The notes beneath the pieces are model-generated. The model did not search any database. It was not told the DNA's origin and saw only the letters and a program-made list of their open reading frames with translations. A stretch of 64,000 nucleotides of DNA from Paenibacillus aquistagni (lineage in GTDB: Bacteria; Bacillota; Bacilli; Paenibacillales; Paenibacillaceae), in NCBI RefSeq assembly GCF_900177815.1, contig NZ_FXAZ01000007.1, forward strand, positions 62,001 to 126,000. Reading direction: 5' to 3'. Positions 7,963 through 17,788 of this stretch are shown here, in pieces. The first letter of the stretch is position 1, and each line of letters opens with the position of its first letter. The translations under genes and the position numbers were made by a program.

Positions 7963-10020
7963 TCAGATATACTTCTCGATCTTGACGCCTTTCAGCTCTA
8001 GCCAGCCAATCAAGAAGGAGAAGCCATCCATCGACAACTGTACGCTCTCCTTCTTGTCGTCACCTGTCACCATGTCGATGCGAATCGTTCCATCAAATTC
8101 GTTATAAATGACGGAGTAGTTTACATCTACATTATCAAGCTGGTCATTCCATTTGCACATAATGCTGCTTTCAATATTTCTCATCTTTTTGCGCTTCAAA
8201 TCAAGCTCATGCTCCTGAGCGCTCCGTGTCTGATGGCTGGCGAGCGTTCCTTCTTGCTCCAACATAGACTGTCCTGACGCTGTCATGGTTATCTCCTCCG
8301 CTTCATGTGCGTTCTTTACTTGCTCTAAACGGCTCTTCTGCGCTAACCCTGATGCGTACTGGTTGTCCTGCCGATCCCGCCAAGCTTCCTCGTCCCTTAC
8401 ATTTGAAGCATGAAATGTCGTTGTACCGTTAGCTGCGGCTGCCGCAGACTGTGCGATGGCCGCAAGAGGCTCCGCTGCAGCCCCTTGTAAGTCCTCAGAT
8501 TGTGGTCGAAGCCCCCTCTGATCATCCAAGCGCCAATGATCACGAGCATTCCCCTGGTCAAGATCCCTCTCTGCTTCTCCATAAGCAGAGCTTGGCGTAT
8601 GAGCTGCAGCATTCACTGGATTCGCATTGCTCTGTTCACACTGTGCGCCCCAGCCTCCCTTTGCTTGCTCTGGCCTGCTATCTGGACGGGACATGAAGGA
8701 CTCCGTCATCGACTGCTCGTGACCATAGCGGTGCTCATCATAATCGGCAGGTTCTCCTGCTTCGTATAAATTGCGTTTATTTTCCCCTGTATAAAAGGAA
8801 GCCTCTTCTCTCCCATTCTCAAGCTGACGATCCAGCGGATCTGTCGATATCGCAAGCGGCTGCTCCATGCCATCCTTGACTTCTACAGAAGCCAGCAGCT
8901 GCTCCAATTCGGCTGTTGTAAGCGGTTGAGACCAATCCTCTGCCCGCATGGTAAGGGTCTCCTCCTGCGCAGTCAGCTCTCCTCGCTGACCGCTCTCATA
9001 TATCCCCTTGCCAAATGCATACTCATTAGCTTGCAGCTCCACATTACGCTTCTCGTCCCGCTCCTCGGCTTGAGCTTGCTTCGCGTCACGCTGCAATAAA
9101 GATCCGAACTCCTCATCTTCCCTTGTTGACGATATCGCGGAACGGCTTTTTTCTGCTCGCTCAATCGCTTCTGAACCTTCATTGCTGTCCGTAAGCGCTC
9201 TCCCTGCATCTGAATATGCCCCTGATCCCGTGTGCTTTACCTCCTTGGAGCCTTCGTCATTGGATAAAGCCATTGCCTCTCCGCTCGGCGCCTGTACAGA
9301 CACTTCAGTATGTAATGGATTCTGCTGATCAGATGAATCAGCAGAATACGCCTTCCCCTGCGGCTCAAGAGGCAGATGAAACGGTGTTGGACGTGCCAGC
9401 TCCTGCTTCTGCTCCCTCGCTTGCTCTTGCTTCTGATTCTTCTCTTGCTTCGTCTCCGTCTTCTGCTCCTGTAATGCGGGTCTGCTAACATAAGAAGGAT
9501 CTTCTTGTGCCACAGACACAGCTTGCTCTGCTTCTCGCGCTGCACGTTCCAATGCTTCCCGCTTCTCTAGGGCCTGCTGCTGTTCAAGCGCAGCTCTCTC
9601 CATTGCCGCTTCTTTCTCCTCTTGCTCCTTCTTCGTGAGCTCCTGCGCATTGCGAATCAATGGCATGACCTCTTCGATCACTTCATTGACACGCTCTGGC
9701 TCAAACGGCTTCATCACATACTGATTCGCGCCTGCCTTCAACGCCTTCGAGATCAAATCCCGCTGGCTCATGGCTGAGCAAATCAGAATAACCGAATGAG
9801 GGTTGATTCCGCGAATTTCCTTCAATGCTGTAATACCATCCATTTCAGGCATGGTGATATCCATGATGACGAGGTCTGGCCTTAATTCACGATACAGATC
9901 TACACCGATTCGTCCATTCTCTGCTTGTCCTACAACCTCATAGCCGGACTTGGTTAAAATATCGGTTAGCATGAGACGCAAAAACTTGGTATCATCAACG
10001 ATTAAAATGCGAAGTGACAT
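7963..10020 (-). CDS. Long CheY-type response regulator with extended charged region
   Basis: About 685 residues. Residues 1-125 form a clear receiver domain: acidic pair D9-D10, phosphorylation site D54 in VIMDITMPEMDG, S82 and K104 in YVMKPF. Next come a Glu/Gln/Ala-rich coiled coil (about 130-190), some 400 residues of low-complexity Glu/Gln/Ser/Arg-rich sequence, and a compact C-terminal segment of about 70 residues containing SIMCKWNDQLDNVDVNYS and FSFLIGWLELKG. The start at 10020 gives the standard receiver N-terminus. No DNA-binding or output domain is recognised. Being in the pilus operon, it may regulate pilus activity by protein contact, in analogy to PilG/PilH, though the architecture is different. 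Confidence 0.88.
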   Translation of the reverse strand: MSLRILIVDDTKFLRLMLTDILTKSGYEVVGQAENGRIGVDLYRELRPDLVIMDITMPEMDGITALKEIRGINPHSVILICSAMSQRDLISKALKAGANQYVMKPFEPERVNEVIEEVMPLIRNAQELTKKEQEEKEAAMERAALEQQQALEKREALERAAREAEQAVSVAQEDPSYVSRPALQEQKTETKQEKNQKQEQAREQKQELARPTPFHLPLEPQGKAYSADSSDQQNPLHTEVSVQAPSGEAMALSNDEGSKEVKHTGSGAYSDAGRALTDSNEGSEAIERAEKSRSAISSTREDEEFGSLLQRDAKQAQAEERDEKRNVELQANEYAFGKGIYESGQRGELTAQEETLTMRAEDWSQPLTTAELEQLLASVEVKDGMEQPLAISTDPLDRQLENGREEASFYTGENKRNLYEAGEPADYDEHRYGHEQSMTESFMSRPDSRPEQAKGGWGAQCEQSNANPVNAAAHTPSSAYGEAERDLDQGNARDHWRLDDQRGLRPQSEDLQGAAAEPLAAIAQSAAAAANGTTTFHASNVRDEEAWRDRQDNQYASGLAQKSRLEQVKNAHEAEEITMTASGQSMLEQEGTLASHQTRSAQEHELDLKRKKMRNIESSIMCKWNDQLDNVDVNYSVIYNEFDGTIRIDMVTGDDKKESVQLSMDGFSFLIGWLELKGVKIEKYI

Positions 10021-10039
10021 CGCAGATTCACCCTCCCTC

Positions 10040-10846
10040 TTATGGTTCTGTTGGCACATTCACGGGATTGATCGATCGAACGGGAACCTTCTTCCCGCTT
10101 GGCGCAGGGAACGTTCCTGGAGGAAGCTGCTCTTCTATGCCATAGAATTGCGGTGCGTAGAAGACCGTTATCGATAAAGAATACGTATTTTTACTGTCAT
10201 CAAAGGTTATCGAATCCACCTTCACAACCCGCTCCATCGCCTCCACCGATTTCAGAAAGCTGTTGAATTTCACATAGCTTGGAGACTCCACTTCCAGATT
10301 GACAGATAACTTATACACGTCCAGGGATAGCGGAACAGCTGCTGGAGCCTGCTCTCCCGCCTCTGCTGTTGAAGCAGCTCCCTCTGCTCCATCATCCTTC
10401 GTCCCATCCGTTGGCGCTTCGGCTGCAGCAGGCGCCGCTGCCCGTCCAGCACCTGCTCCTGCTGTATTGGCATCTCCTTTTGCTATTGGCACAGCCTGAA
10501 GCAATTCTTCGGTATTGGACAGCGTAGATGTAAAGGAGTAGTTCGTAATAACGCTGCTTGTATCCTGTTCTCGCTTGCGAAGCTCCATGATAAGCAGGTC
10601 CGAGAAGGATTCAACCGGCACCTTCTTCTGCAGCTCTACTAGGTCCGCTTCACTTTGCTTTGAGAGCTGCGTTTGCGCTTGCAGGGTCTCTAGCATCTTT
10701 TGATTCAGCTTGATCTTGTCCTTTTCCTGAGCAATCGTCTGCTTGATCGGCTGTATGCCGTAAACATAGTACAGGGCCAATCCGCTTATGATTACAATAG
10801 AGGCCGCGATCAGAGCAATGAGCCGCAGCTGCTTGGCATTCATCAT
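10040..10846 (-). CDS. pilO: Type IV pilus inner-membrane alignment protein PilO-like
   Basis: A 268-residue protein with one N-terminal membrane segment (about residues 9-29), a coiled coil (about 35-75), and a C-terminal ferredoxin-like domain; the two are joined by an Ala/Gly/Pro/Glu-rich linker. PilO pairs with PilN to link the pilus machine to PilM. The start overlaps the pilN stop as ATGATGA, indicating translational coupling. The Ala-rich linker (about 125-168) is longer than usual. Confidence 0.85.
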   Translation of the reverse strand: MMNAKQLRLIALIAASIVIISGLALYYVYGIQPIKQTIAQEKDKIKLNQKMLETLQAQTQLSKQSEADLVELQKKVPVESFSDLLIMELRKREQDTSSVITNYSFTSTLSNTEELLQAVPIAKGDANTAGAGAGRAAAPAAAEAPTDGTKDDGAEGAASTAEAGEQAPAAVPLSLDVYKLSVNLEVESPSYVKFNSFLKSVEAMERVVKVDSITFDDSKNTYSLSITVFYAPQFYGIEEQLPPGTFPAPSGKKVPVRSINPVNVPTEP

Positions 10847-11412
10847 GAGCCATCCGCTCCTCTCAGCTTGAATGCTTCCCGGTCCACTTCTATGAGGAAT
10901 TGTCCCTCATATTGACCTGGGCCTGCCGTCTCACCCTTTTGCTTCACGAGTGAACGTATCTCCGCCGTTACAACCCACTCCGCATAAGTTAAATGGTGGA
11001 CATATTGCGCAGCCTCAGCCGAATTGTCGAATTTGGCCGCAATATTAATCACACCTGGTTCTACATAAGCGTAGGATTTGAAAAAGCCATTCGCAGGCAG
11101 CAGCGACGAAAGCTGATCAATAATGCTGCCCGTATTTAGCGGCAGCATCTCCACGGACTCCACAATCTGTGCATACTGATCGACAATCGATGCACTGACG
11201 CCCTGCAGCAGCTTCGCAGATACCACTTCAATCTGCTTCTCCAATTGCTTCGACTCCTGCTGCACTCTTTGCTCTTCTTGACTCAGCACATAATGGGTAA
11301 TGAATAAGCCGACGGAGCCAAGCAGCACAACCGCCGCCAATACGATGACCGACACGAAGAAAAAGAAGCTTCGTTCTTCCCGCTGCGGCAGCAGGTTAAT
11401 TTCACTCAGCAT
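10843..11412 (-). CDS. pilN: Type IV pilus assembly protein PilN
   Basis: A 189-residue protein with the conserved PilN N-terminus containing INLLP (residues 5-9), which docks into PilM, one membrane segment (about 17-40), a coiled coil and a C-terminal globular domain. It overlaps both the pilM stop (1 bp) and the pilO start (4 bp), so pilM-pilN-pilO form a tightly coupled block. Confidence 0.9.
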   Translation of the reverse strand: MLSEINLLPQREERSFFFFVSVIVLAAVVLLGSVGLFITHYVLSQEEQRVQQESKQLEKQIEVVSAKLLQGVSASIVDQYAQIVESVEMLPLNTGSIIDQLSSLLPANGFFKSYAYVEPGVINIAAKFDNSAEAAQYVHHLTYAEWVVTAEIRSLVKQKGETAGPGQYEGQFLIEVDREAFKLRGADGS

Positions 11413-12485
11413 TACACTCCCCCCTTGAGGGCGAGGCCTAAAGCGAGATAATACTTCGGCTCAATCAAATCCTTCGCCTGTGTCTCGAACAGCTCCTTCG
11501 AGAACGTAAACGGCAGCTTGCCGAAGCTCTCTTGCATCGCAAGCGCAAGATCATCTAAATACGGATAATCGCCGGTTAAAATGATTTTATCGATCTCATC
11601 CTCATGATGATGAGTCACGGAACGATAGAAGCCAATGACCCGCTGAATCTCACTAATCATGACGTTGATTTCATACGTAAGGTAGCTCTCATCCCCTGTC
11701 CATACGGGAGTTAAGACACCACGCTTGTTCAATTGGCTCTCCCAGTTGTCAATGGACAGGTTCATCTTGAACTGCCGCAGCAGCATAACCTTATGCTTGT
11801 GAATAATGCTTACCATGACCGATTGAAGATCGAATTGGATCGACAGAAGCGGAGCCTCTGCTTGAAGTTCAAGCTCCAGCTTGTCATTCGACTTATAGTA
11901 CAGTCGATAGATGGCTAAGGCCGAGATGTCTGCTGCCACAGGCTTCAGCCCGACGCTTGAGAGCAGCTGCGCGTATTCCTTGACGACCTGCTCCGGCGCG
12001 GCAAAGAGCAAGATCTCATGCTTGTCCTCGTGCCGTTCAAGATAATCGATATCAAAGACCGGATCTTCGAACGGAAGATGAATGCTTGTGCCTAGCTCCA
12101 GGTACAGATAGCCCTTAATCTCCTCATCTGGAATATCCGATGGTATTTCCAGCTTGCGCACGATGACGACGGAATCAGGGACGATAAACTGGACCTCCCG
12201 ATCCCTGAGCTTCCATTTTTGAACATGTTCCTTAAGCATTGCCCTCAGCCGCTCTGGATCTGCGATTCGCCCCTCTTGCACAATGCCGGAGGGAAGGTAG
12301 ACCTCGCCGAAGGAGGTCGCTCCGTAGAGGCTTGGTTTCTTGGCATCCACGTACCGAATGACATGATCCTTGATTACAAGGCTGACCATTTTCTTTTTAG
12401 GGATTTTGCGGTCAGCTGACTTGGCTCCTGTGCTGCCTCGGTCCTGGCGAATTCGATTCCGTACTCCTGCCTTAACAGCTCTCAT
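11412..12485 (-). CDS. pilM: Type IV pilus assembly protein PilM, actin-like
   Basis: A 357-residue cytoplasmic protein of the PilM family. A basic N-terminal stretch of about 32 residues is followed by the actin-like core: VSLVIKDHVIRYVD, the PSGIVQEGRI segment, and VPDSVVIVRKLEIPSDIPDE. A C-terminal nucleotide-binding motif is suggested by KIILTGDYPYLDDL. It should bind the INLLP tail of PilN. Encoded directly before pilN with a 1-bp overlap. An internal ATG after the basic stretch (KKKMVSL) is an alternative start. Confidence 0.9.
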   Translation of the reverse strand: MRAVKAGVRNRIRQDRGSTGAKSADRKIPKKKMVSLVIKDHVIRYVDAKKPSLYGATSFGEVYLPSGIVQEGRIADPERLRAMLKEHVQKWKLRDREVQFIVPDSVVIVRKLEIPSDIPDEEIKGYLYLELGTSIHLPFEDPVFDIDYLERHEDKHEILLFAAPEQVVKEYAQLLSSVGLKPVAADISALAIYRLYYKSNDKLELELQAEAPLLSIQFDLQSVMVSIIHKHKVMLLRQFKMNLSIDNWESQLNKRGVLTPVWTGDESYLTYEINVMISEIQRVIGFYRSVTHHHEDEIDKIILTGDYPYLDDLALAMQESFGKLPFTFSKELFETQAKDLIEPKYYLALGLALKGGV

Positions 12486-12503
12486 CTTCTCACCCCCATA
12501 ACG

Positions 12504-13256
12504 TTACAGTAACTGAAAATACCATGACAGCAGCCTATCCCCCCATAAATAAGCGGCTATTGTGCCGAGCGCAATCGCTGGACCGAACGGCATCGGCTCT
12601 CCCCGCTTTACCTTGCCGAACAGCATGCCGAGCAGACCGATGATCGTTCCAAAGCACGCGGAAAATAAAAAAGCGAGCAGAACGCACTTCCAGCCTAATG
12701 CCAGACCAAGCACGCCAAAGAGCTTGATATCGCCGCCGCCCATGCCATTTTTGCTGACAAGCGCGATGAGAAGCAGCAGGGTGAAGCCCGCCACCGCTCC
12801 AAGCGGCATGTTCCACCAAGGTCCTGCGGGAATAACCAGCCGTAACGCAACAAACAAGATCGCAAATACAAGCAGGATCTTGTCTGGAATAAGCATATAG
12901 CGGAGATCCGTAATGCAAATGAGAATAAGCAGCGAGATTAAGGTCCATACGACGAAGACCTCAGGCTGCCACCCGATCAGGATCGGCATCGCGACGAACA
13001 AAGCCGCTGTCCCGATCTCCGTAAGCGGATACAGGATAGAGATAGATGTACCGCAGCCTTTGCAGGTCCCTTTTTGCACAAGGTAAGAAAAAAAAGGGAC
13101 CAGCTCGCCTGCCCCTAATGTCCGTTGACATGTCGTGCAATGCGAGCGTGGCCGAATAATCGATTCTCCAACCGGAACACGTAAACCTACCACATTGTAG
13201 AAGGAGCCGAGCACAAGGCCAGCTATTGCAGCATAGATGAAGTAGAGCGTGGTCAT
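12504..13256 (-). CDS. pilD: Prepilin leader peptidase/N-methyltransferase
   Basis: A 250-residue polytopic membrane enzyme that cleaves prepilin leaders and methylates the new N-terminus. The cytoplasmic zinc-binding cysteines are C40, C43, C65 and C68. The two catalytic aspartates of the GxGD protease fold are D117 in ITDLRYMLIPD and D176 in GMGGGDIK. Seven to eight membrane segments are visible. It would process the major pilin at 13322-13768 and the minor pilins at 17789-18855. Located between pilA and pilM. Confidence 0.95.
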   Translation of the reverse strand: MTTLYFIYAAIAGLVLGSFYNVVGLRVPVGESIIRPRSHCTTCQRTLGAGELVPFFSYLVQKGTCKGCGTSISILYPLTEIGTAALFVAMPILIGWQPEVFVVWTLISLLILICITDLRYMLIPDKILLVFAILFVALRLVIPAGPWWNMPLGAVAGFTLLLLIALVSKNGMGGGDIKLFGVLGLALGWKCVLLAFLFSACFGTIIGLLGMLFGKVKRGEPMPFGPAIALGTIAAYLWGDRLLSWYFQLL

Positions 13257-13321
13257 GGTTTAGCCTCCTGTGAAATTGGGTTTAATACTAGAAGAGAACC
13301 GCCATTACTCACTTCTCTCTA

Positions 13322-13768
13322 TTAACTTACTGCGTCCCTCTTCACATTTGCCTCAGGAGTTAAAGTAATAATTCCGTTTGTTCCGTTTGTAATTAATACC
13401 TGATAGGTAAGAGCTCCTGTGGCTCCTGCCGTAATAACAACCTGTGAAGCGGTGCTATCGTAAGTACCACCGTGTGGGTCACGAATAACTTCAATATAAC
13501 CCTTAGTGATTAACCAATCTAGCGTAACTGTCGATGATGATCCTGGATTAGGTCTAATAGTAGCATCGCCAGCCACAGCAATTTTAGCTGAACTAATCAT
13601 TTGCATTGCATTCGCAGCATGCGCATCCTTCTTGCTGTTCTCAATAATTCCGCCAATCGCAGGAATCGCGATTGCTGCAATGATGCCGAGAATAACCACG
13701 ACGGCGAGCAGCTCGATCAGGGTTAAACCCTTTTCATTTTTGACCTTCTTCATGACCAATTGTCCCAT
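13322..13768 (-). CDS. pilA: Major type IV pilin
   Basis: A prepilin of 148 residues. The leader ends NEKG and the mature protein starts LTLIELLAVVVILGIIAAI, with the required Gly at -1 and Glu at +5, followed by the hydrophobic helix. The C-terminal domain is about 90 residues, Thr/Ser/Gly-rich, with no cysteines. The ATG at 13768 is chosen because AGGGAGG is 10 bases upstream; a start further up would give an implausible leader. An ATG five codons downstream (MKKVKNEKG) would give a more typical leader. It lies between pilC and pilD. Confidence 0.92.
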   Translation of the reverse strand: MGQLVMKKVKNEKGLTLIELLAVVVILGIIAAIAIPAIGGIIENSKKDAHAANAMQMISSAKIAVAGDATIRPNPGSSSTVTLDWLITKGYIEVIRDPHGGTYDSTASQVVITAGATGALTYQVLITNGTNGIITLTPEANVKRDAVS

Positions 13769-13825
13769 CTGTTTGTTTCCTCCCTTTGAACATCTAAATA
13801 ATTTATTATAGTGATGCACTATAAC

Positions 13826-15034
13826 CTACTTCACGTGGTTGAAGATATCGAACATCGGCACGATGATCGAGAGCACGATAAGGCCCACAATGCCCGCAAG
13901 CATAATGATCATAATCGGCTCAATCAACCCTTTTAACGCATCCGCAGTGGAATCCACTTCCTTCTCATAGAAGTCCGCGATCTTCTCGAGCATAAAGTCA
14001 AGCGAACCTGACTGCTCTCCGATCGCGATCATCTGTGTAACAAGCGGAGGAAAGATCCAGTGCTCCTTCATCGGACCAGACAGCGTCTTGCCGTCCTGCA
14101 GAGAAACTCGCGATTCCTTCAGCACGCGGGACATGACCTCATTCATGACGACCTTCTCGACGATGTTAAGCGCATCAAGAATCGGAACCGAACTCTTGAA
14201 CAAGGAGCTTAGCGTACGCGTCATCCTTGCGATCATCGACTTCTGAACCAGCTTGCCGAAGATCGGGACCCGCAGAATGGCATGATCCAGATAATATTTG
14301 CTCGTAGGATTACGCCTCACTGCGATAATGCCTATTACATTGCCTATGAGAAGCAAAATAATGAGCCACCAGAAGGCTTGCATCCAATCACTGATAGCAA
14401 GCACCATCTTCGTAATCCACGGCAGCTCCGCTCCAAATTGCATGAACATGGAGGCAAACGTCGGCACGATGTTGGTTAACAAGAAGATGACGACGCCAAT
14501 CGCTACGATCGTAATCGCAATCGGATACGTTAGGGCTGACTTTACTTTTTGGACTGTGTAATGCTGCTTCTCAAAGTAAGTCGCCAGTCGATCCAGCGTC
14601 TCATCCAAATCCCCTGAAGCCTCGCCTGCCTGCACCAAGTTTATGAACATGGGCGGGAAGATCTTGGGGTGCTCCCTAGCCGCCACTGAGATAGGCTTGC
14701 CGGAGCGAATCTGCTCTTCCACCTGAAGCAGCGCCTTCTTCAGCGCCTTGCTTGCGGTCTGCTGGCCAAGTATTCGTGTAGCCTCCGCTACTGAGACCCC
14801 AGCTTCAATAAGGGTGGAGAACTGTCTGAGATATATGACAAAGTCCTGTGTCTTCACCGGACTGCCAATGGAAATGTCCTGATTGAGAAAGCTTGTCTCG
14901 ATCTCGACGATGTCTGAGACCGCAATTCCTTTTTCTCGAAGCGCAATGACGACTTCCTTGCGCGTGGCTCCCGTCACCTTGCCCTTGCGCGCCTTGCCAA
15001 GCCGGTCCCGACCAACATATTCAAACTGAGCCAT
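13826..15034 (-). CDS. pilC: Type IV pilus platform protein PilC
   Basis: About 402 residues, the normal PilC/GspF length, with two homologous T2SSF domains and three membrane segments. Typical motifs include FVIYLRQFSTLIEAGVS, LVQAGEASGDLDETLDRLA and MIAIGEQSGSLDFMLEKIA. It anchors the PilB and PilT ATPases at the membrane. The ATG at 15034 overlaps the pilT stop; an upstream TTG is less well spaced from AGGGAG. Confidence 0.95.
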   Translation of the reverse strand: MAQFEYVGRDRLGKARKGKVTGATRKEVVIALREKGIAVSDIVEIETSFLNQDISIGSPVKTQDFVIYLRQFSTLIEAGVSVAEATRILGQQTASKALKKALLQVEEQIRSGKPISVAAREHPKIFPPMFINLVQAGEASGDLDETLDRLATYFEKQHYTVQKVKSALTYPIAITIVAIGVVIFLLTNIVPTFASMFMQFGAELPWITKMVLAISDWMQAFWWLIILLLIGNVIGIIAVRRNPTSKYYLDHAILRVPIFGKLVQKSMIARMTRTLSSLFKSSVPILDALNIVEKVVMNEVMSRVLKESRVSLQDGKTLSGPMKEHWIFPPLVTQMIAIGEQSGSLDFMLEKIADFYEKEVDSTADALKGLIEPIMIIMLAGIVGLIVLSIIVPMFDIFNHVK

Positions 15035-16068
15035 CAACTCATCTCCCTAAAGTATGGTGCGGCTACCTCGCGTGTAATGATCTTCTTGTCGATCAGCTCA
15101 TTCATGGACATCTCAAGCGTATGCATGCCGAGCGACTTGCTTGTCTGCATGAAGTTGAAGATCTGATGCACCTTCTCGTTGCGGATGAGATTCGCGACAG
15201 CGTGATTATTGATGAGAAGTTCGGTCGCGACTCGTCTGGCGCGATTGTCTGCGGTTGGGAACAGCCGCTGCGAGAGAATCGCAATCAGCACTGATGCCAG
15301 CTGAATACGAATTTGGCCCTGCTGATTCGCAGGAAAGACGTCCAGTATCCGGTCAATCGTAGCCGGTGCATTAGGTGTATGCAGCGTTCCAAATACAAGA
15401 TGTCCTGTCTCTGCCGCTGTAATGGCTATCGAAATGGTCTCCAGATCCCGAAGCTCGCCGACCAGAATAACGTCCGGGTCCTGACGCAAGGCAGCACGCA
15501 GCCCGTTCGCGAAGCTAAGGGAATCATGGCCAATCTCGCGCTGGTTAATGACTGAAAAGTGATTCTGGTGCAAATACTCGATCGGGTCTTCAAGTGTGAT
15601 GACATGCTTGCGCATCTTCTTGTTCATATAATTGATAAGCGATGCCAATGTCGTTGACTTTCCGCTACCCGTCGGCCCTGTAACGAGAATCAGCCCTTGC
15701 GCCTTCGTGCACAGCTGCTGCAGCGTTTCCGGCACATGAAGGGAATCAAGCTCCGGAATCCTGGTTGGGATTAGGCGCAGGGCAATCCCGATATTGGACC
15801 GCTGATGGTACACATTGACGCGGAACCGTGTAAGCTCCTTGATGCCAAAGGAAAAGTCCAGCTCCCGCTTCTCTAGCAGCGTCTCCCACTGTTCCTTCGT
15901 CATAATGCTTTTAGCCATCCTGACCGTATCCTCAGGTGTAAGCAGCTCTTCTCCATGCTGCTTCAGATCACCATTAATCCGAATCATGGGAGGAACACCA
16001 ACGGTCAGATGCACGTCCGATGCCTTCTGCTCAAATGCCATATGAAGGATCTGGTCCAAACGCTCCAT
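15034..16068 (-). CDS. pilT: Pilus retraction ATPase PilT
   Basis: A 344-residue hexameric ATPase that powers pilus retraction. Walker A is GPTGSGKST at 131-139, the Asp/His boxes lie around ITLEDPIEYLH and RAALRQDPDVILVGELRD, and GHLVFGTLHT follows. The C-terminal helix ANLIRNEKVHQI corresponds to the PilT-specific retraction motif. A retraction ATPase next to pilB indicates dynamic pili (twitching, adhesion or DNA uptake) rather than a pure secretion system. Confidence 0.95.
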   Translation of the reverse strand: MERLDQILHMAFEQKASDVHLTVGVPPMIRINGDLKQHGEELLTPEDTVRMAKSIMTKEQWETLLEKRELDFSFGIKELTRFRVNVYHQRSNIGIALRLIPTRIPELDSLHVPETLQQLCTKAQGLILVTGPTGSGKSTTLASLINYMNKKMRKHVITLEDPIEYLHQNHFSVINQREIGHDSLSFANGLRAALRQDPDVILVGELRDLETISIAITAAETGHLVFGTLHTPNAPATIDRILDVFPANQQGQIRIQLASVLIAILSQRLFPTADNRARRVATELLINNHAVANLIRNEKVHQIFNFMQTSKSLGMHTLEMSMNELIDKKIITREVAAPYFREMS

Positions 16069-16079
16069 CGTTTCCCCTC

Positions 16080-17759
16080 CTAGTCATCGATTGCGACTCG
16101 CAGCACTTCCTCCGTCGTCGTGTATCCTTCCTTGACTTTCATAAGGCCATCATCGATCAAAAAGATGGTGCCTTTGCCGATGGCCGCCTGCTTGATCTGC
16201 TCGATCGAACGATTGTCCATGATCATGCGGCGGATCTCCTCATCGATGACCAATATTTCATGAACCGCAATGCGGCCTTTATAGCCGGTCATATTGCAGG
16301 TTCCGCAGCCTTTGCCCCGCGCAACCACCTCAAGCGTCATGCCGCGCTTCGCGAAGATCTCGCGCTCGCGCTCAGTCGGCGCATCCATCTGCTTGCACTC
16401 TTGACATATGCGGCGAACGAGACGCTGCGCTACGATGCCCGATAGTGACGCCGCCACCAGAAACGGCTCTATTCCCATATCCGTCAAGCGCGTTATCGTA
16501 CTAATCGAGTCATTGGTATGTATGGTGCTCAGCACCAAGTGCCCTGTTAGTGAAGCCCGGACTGCGATCTCGGCCGTCTCTGTATCTCGTATTTCCCCCA
16601 CCATGACAATATTGGGGTCTTGTCTCAGAATAGCCCGCAGCCCTTTGGCGAACGTCATGCCCGTGCTCGTGTTCACCTGCACCTGATTAATGCCTTCAAG
16701 CCGATACTCTACAGGGTCCTCAACCGTAATGATGTTGACCTCTGGCGAATTCAGTTGATTGAGCGCGGAATAGAGCGTCGATGACTTCCCTGATCCGGTA
16801 GGACCCGTAATAAGAACAATGCCAGTCGGCTTCTCGATCATGTCGATGAATCGATCATAGTTAACGGGGTGAAAGTTCATCCGCTTTAAGTCAATGGCCG
16901 AACTGCCCAAGTCCAATATCCGCATAACGACTTTCTCGCCATATACGGTAGGCAGTGTCGAGACACGCAGGTCAATCGGGTTGCCGTCCAATATAATCTT
17001 GATGCGTCCGTCCTGCGGAATTCGAAACTCTGTAATGTTCAGGTTCGAAATGATCTTAATGCGCGCCACAAGCATGCTGAGCATGTTGCGAGGGAATTTG
17101 CGCTCCGTTCTAAGGATGCCGTCCACTCGGTAGCGAACGACAACGTCCCCTTCTCTAGGGTCAATATGAATATCGCTCGCCCTTTGCTGGTAAGCAGCAA
17201 GAATCAGCTGATTTACGAGCTTGACGATTGGCGAATCCTCATCTGTAACGGTATCCTCTTCTTTGCCTTTTCCTTTTTTCAAATCCTCGCCAATCAGGTC
17301 TTCCATGTTCTCAACAAGGCTGTAATACTTATTAATCGCTTTATGAATATCTTCTTTGGTCGAGATCGAGACCTCAATCTGGAAGCCTGTGGACAAGCGC
17401 AGGTCATCAATCGCATAAAAGTCCATCGGGTCCGCCATCGCAACATACAGCTTGTTGCCTTCCTTCTTCAGCGGAATACACTTGTTGCGCTCAGCGATTT
17501 CTTTAGGTATGACGCTTAGCAGCTTCGTGTCTATCGGATATTTGAATAAGCTGACATGAGGAATGCCCAACTGGAATTCAAGAACCTCGATCAAGCGCTG
17601 CTCGGTAATGAAGCCAAGCTGCATAATCGTCTCGCCAAGTCGTTGATTCGGCTTCTTCTCCTTCAGGGCAAGCTGCAGTTGGTCTTCTGTAATGAGTCCA
17701 TGCTCTACTAACAAATCTCCAATTCGTTTGCGAGATTTATTGATCATTTCATCACCCAT
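16080..17759 (-). CDS. pilB: Pilus extension ATPase PilB
   Basis: A 559-residue GspE/PilB ATPase. The N-terminal MshEN-type domain spans about residues 10-145, with the LGIPHVSL segment. The catalytic domain has Walker A GPTGSGKSS at 319-327, ALRQDPNIVMVGEIRDTET as the Walker B region, and a tetracysteine zinc site (CQECKQMD and CGTCNMTGYKG). MshEN domains can bind c-di-GMP, so second-messenger control is possible. It lies 11 bp upstream of pilT. Confidence 0.95.
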   Translation of the reverse strand: MGDEMINKSRKRIGDLLVEHGLITEDQLQLALKEKKPNQRLGETIMQLGFITEQRLIEVLEFQLGIPHVSLFKYPIDTKLLSVIPKEIAERNKCIPLKKEGNKLYVAMADPMDFYAIDDLRLSTGFQIEVSISTKEDIHKAINKYYSLVENMEDLIGEDLKKGKGKEEDTVTDEDSPIVKLVNQLILAAYQQRASDIHIDPREGDVVVRYRVDGILRTERKFPRNMLSMLVARIKIISNLNITEFRIPQDGRIKIILDGNPIDLRVSTLPTVYGEKVVMRILDLGSSAIDLKRMNFHPVNYDRFIDMIEKPTGIVLITGPTGSGKSSTLYSALNQLNSPEVNIITVEDPVEYRLEGINQVQVNTSTGMTFAKGLRAILRQDPNIVMVGEIRDTETAEIAVRASLTGHLVLSTIHTNDSISTITRLTDMGIEPFLVAASLSGIVAQRLVRRICQECKQMDAPTEREREIFAKRGMTLEVVARGKGCGTCNMTGYKGRIAVHEILVIDEEIRRMIMDNRSIEQIKQAAIGKGTIFLIDDGLMKVKEGYTTTEEVLRVAIDD

Positions 17760-17788
17760 ATCCGCTTATGATGGTTAACGTCTGTGAT

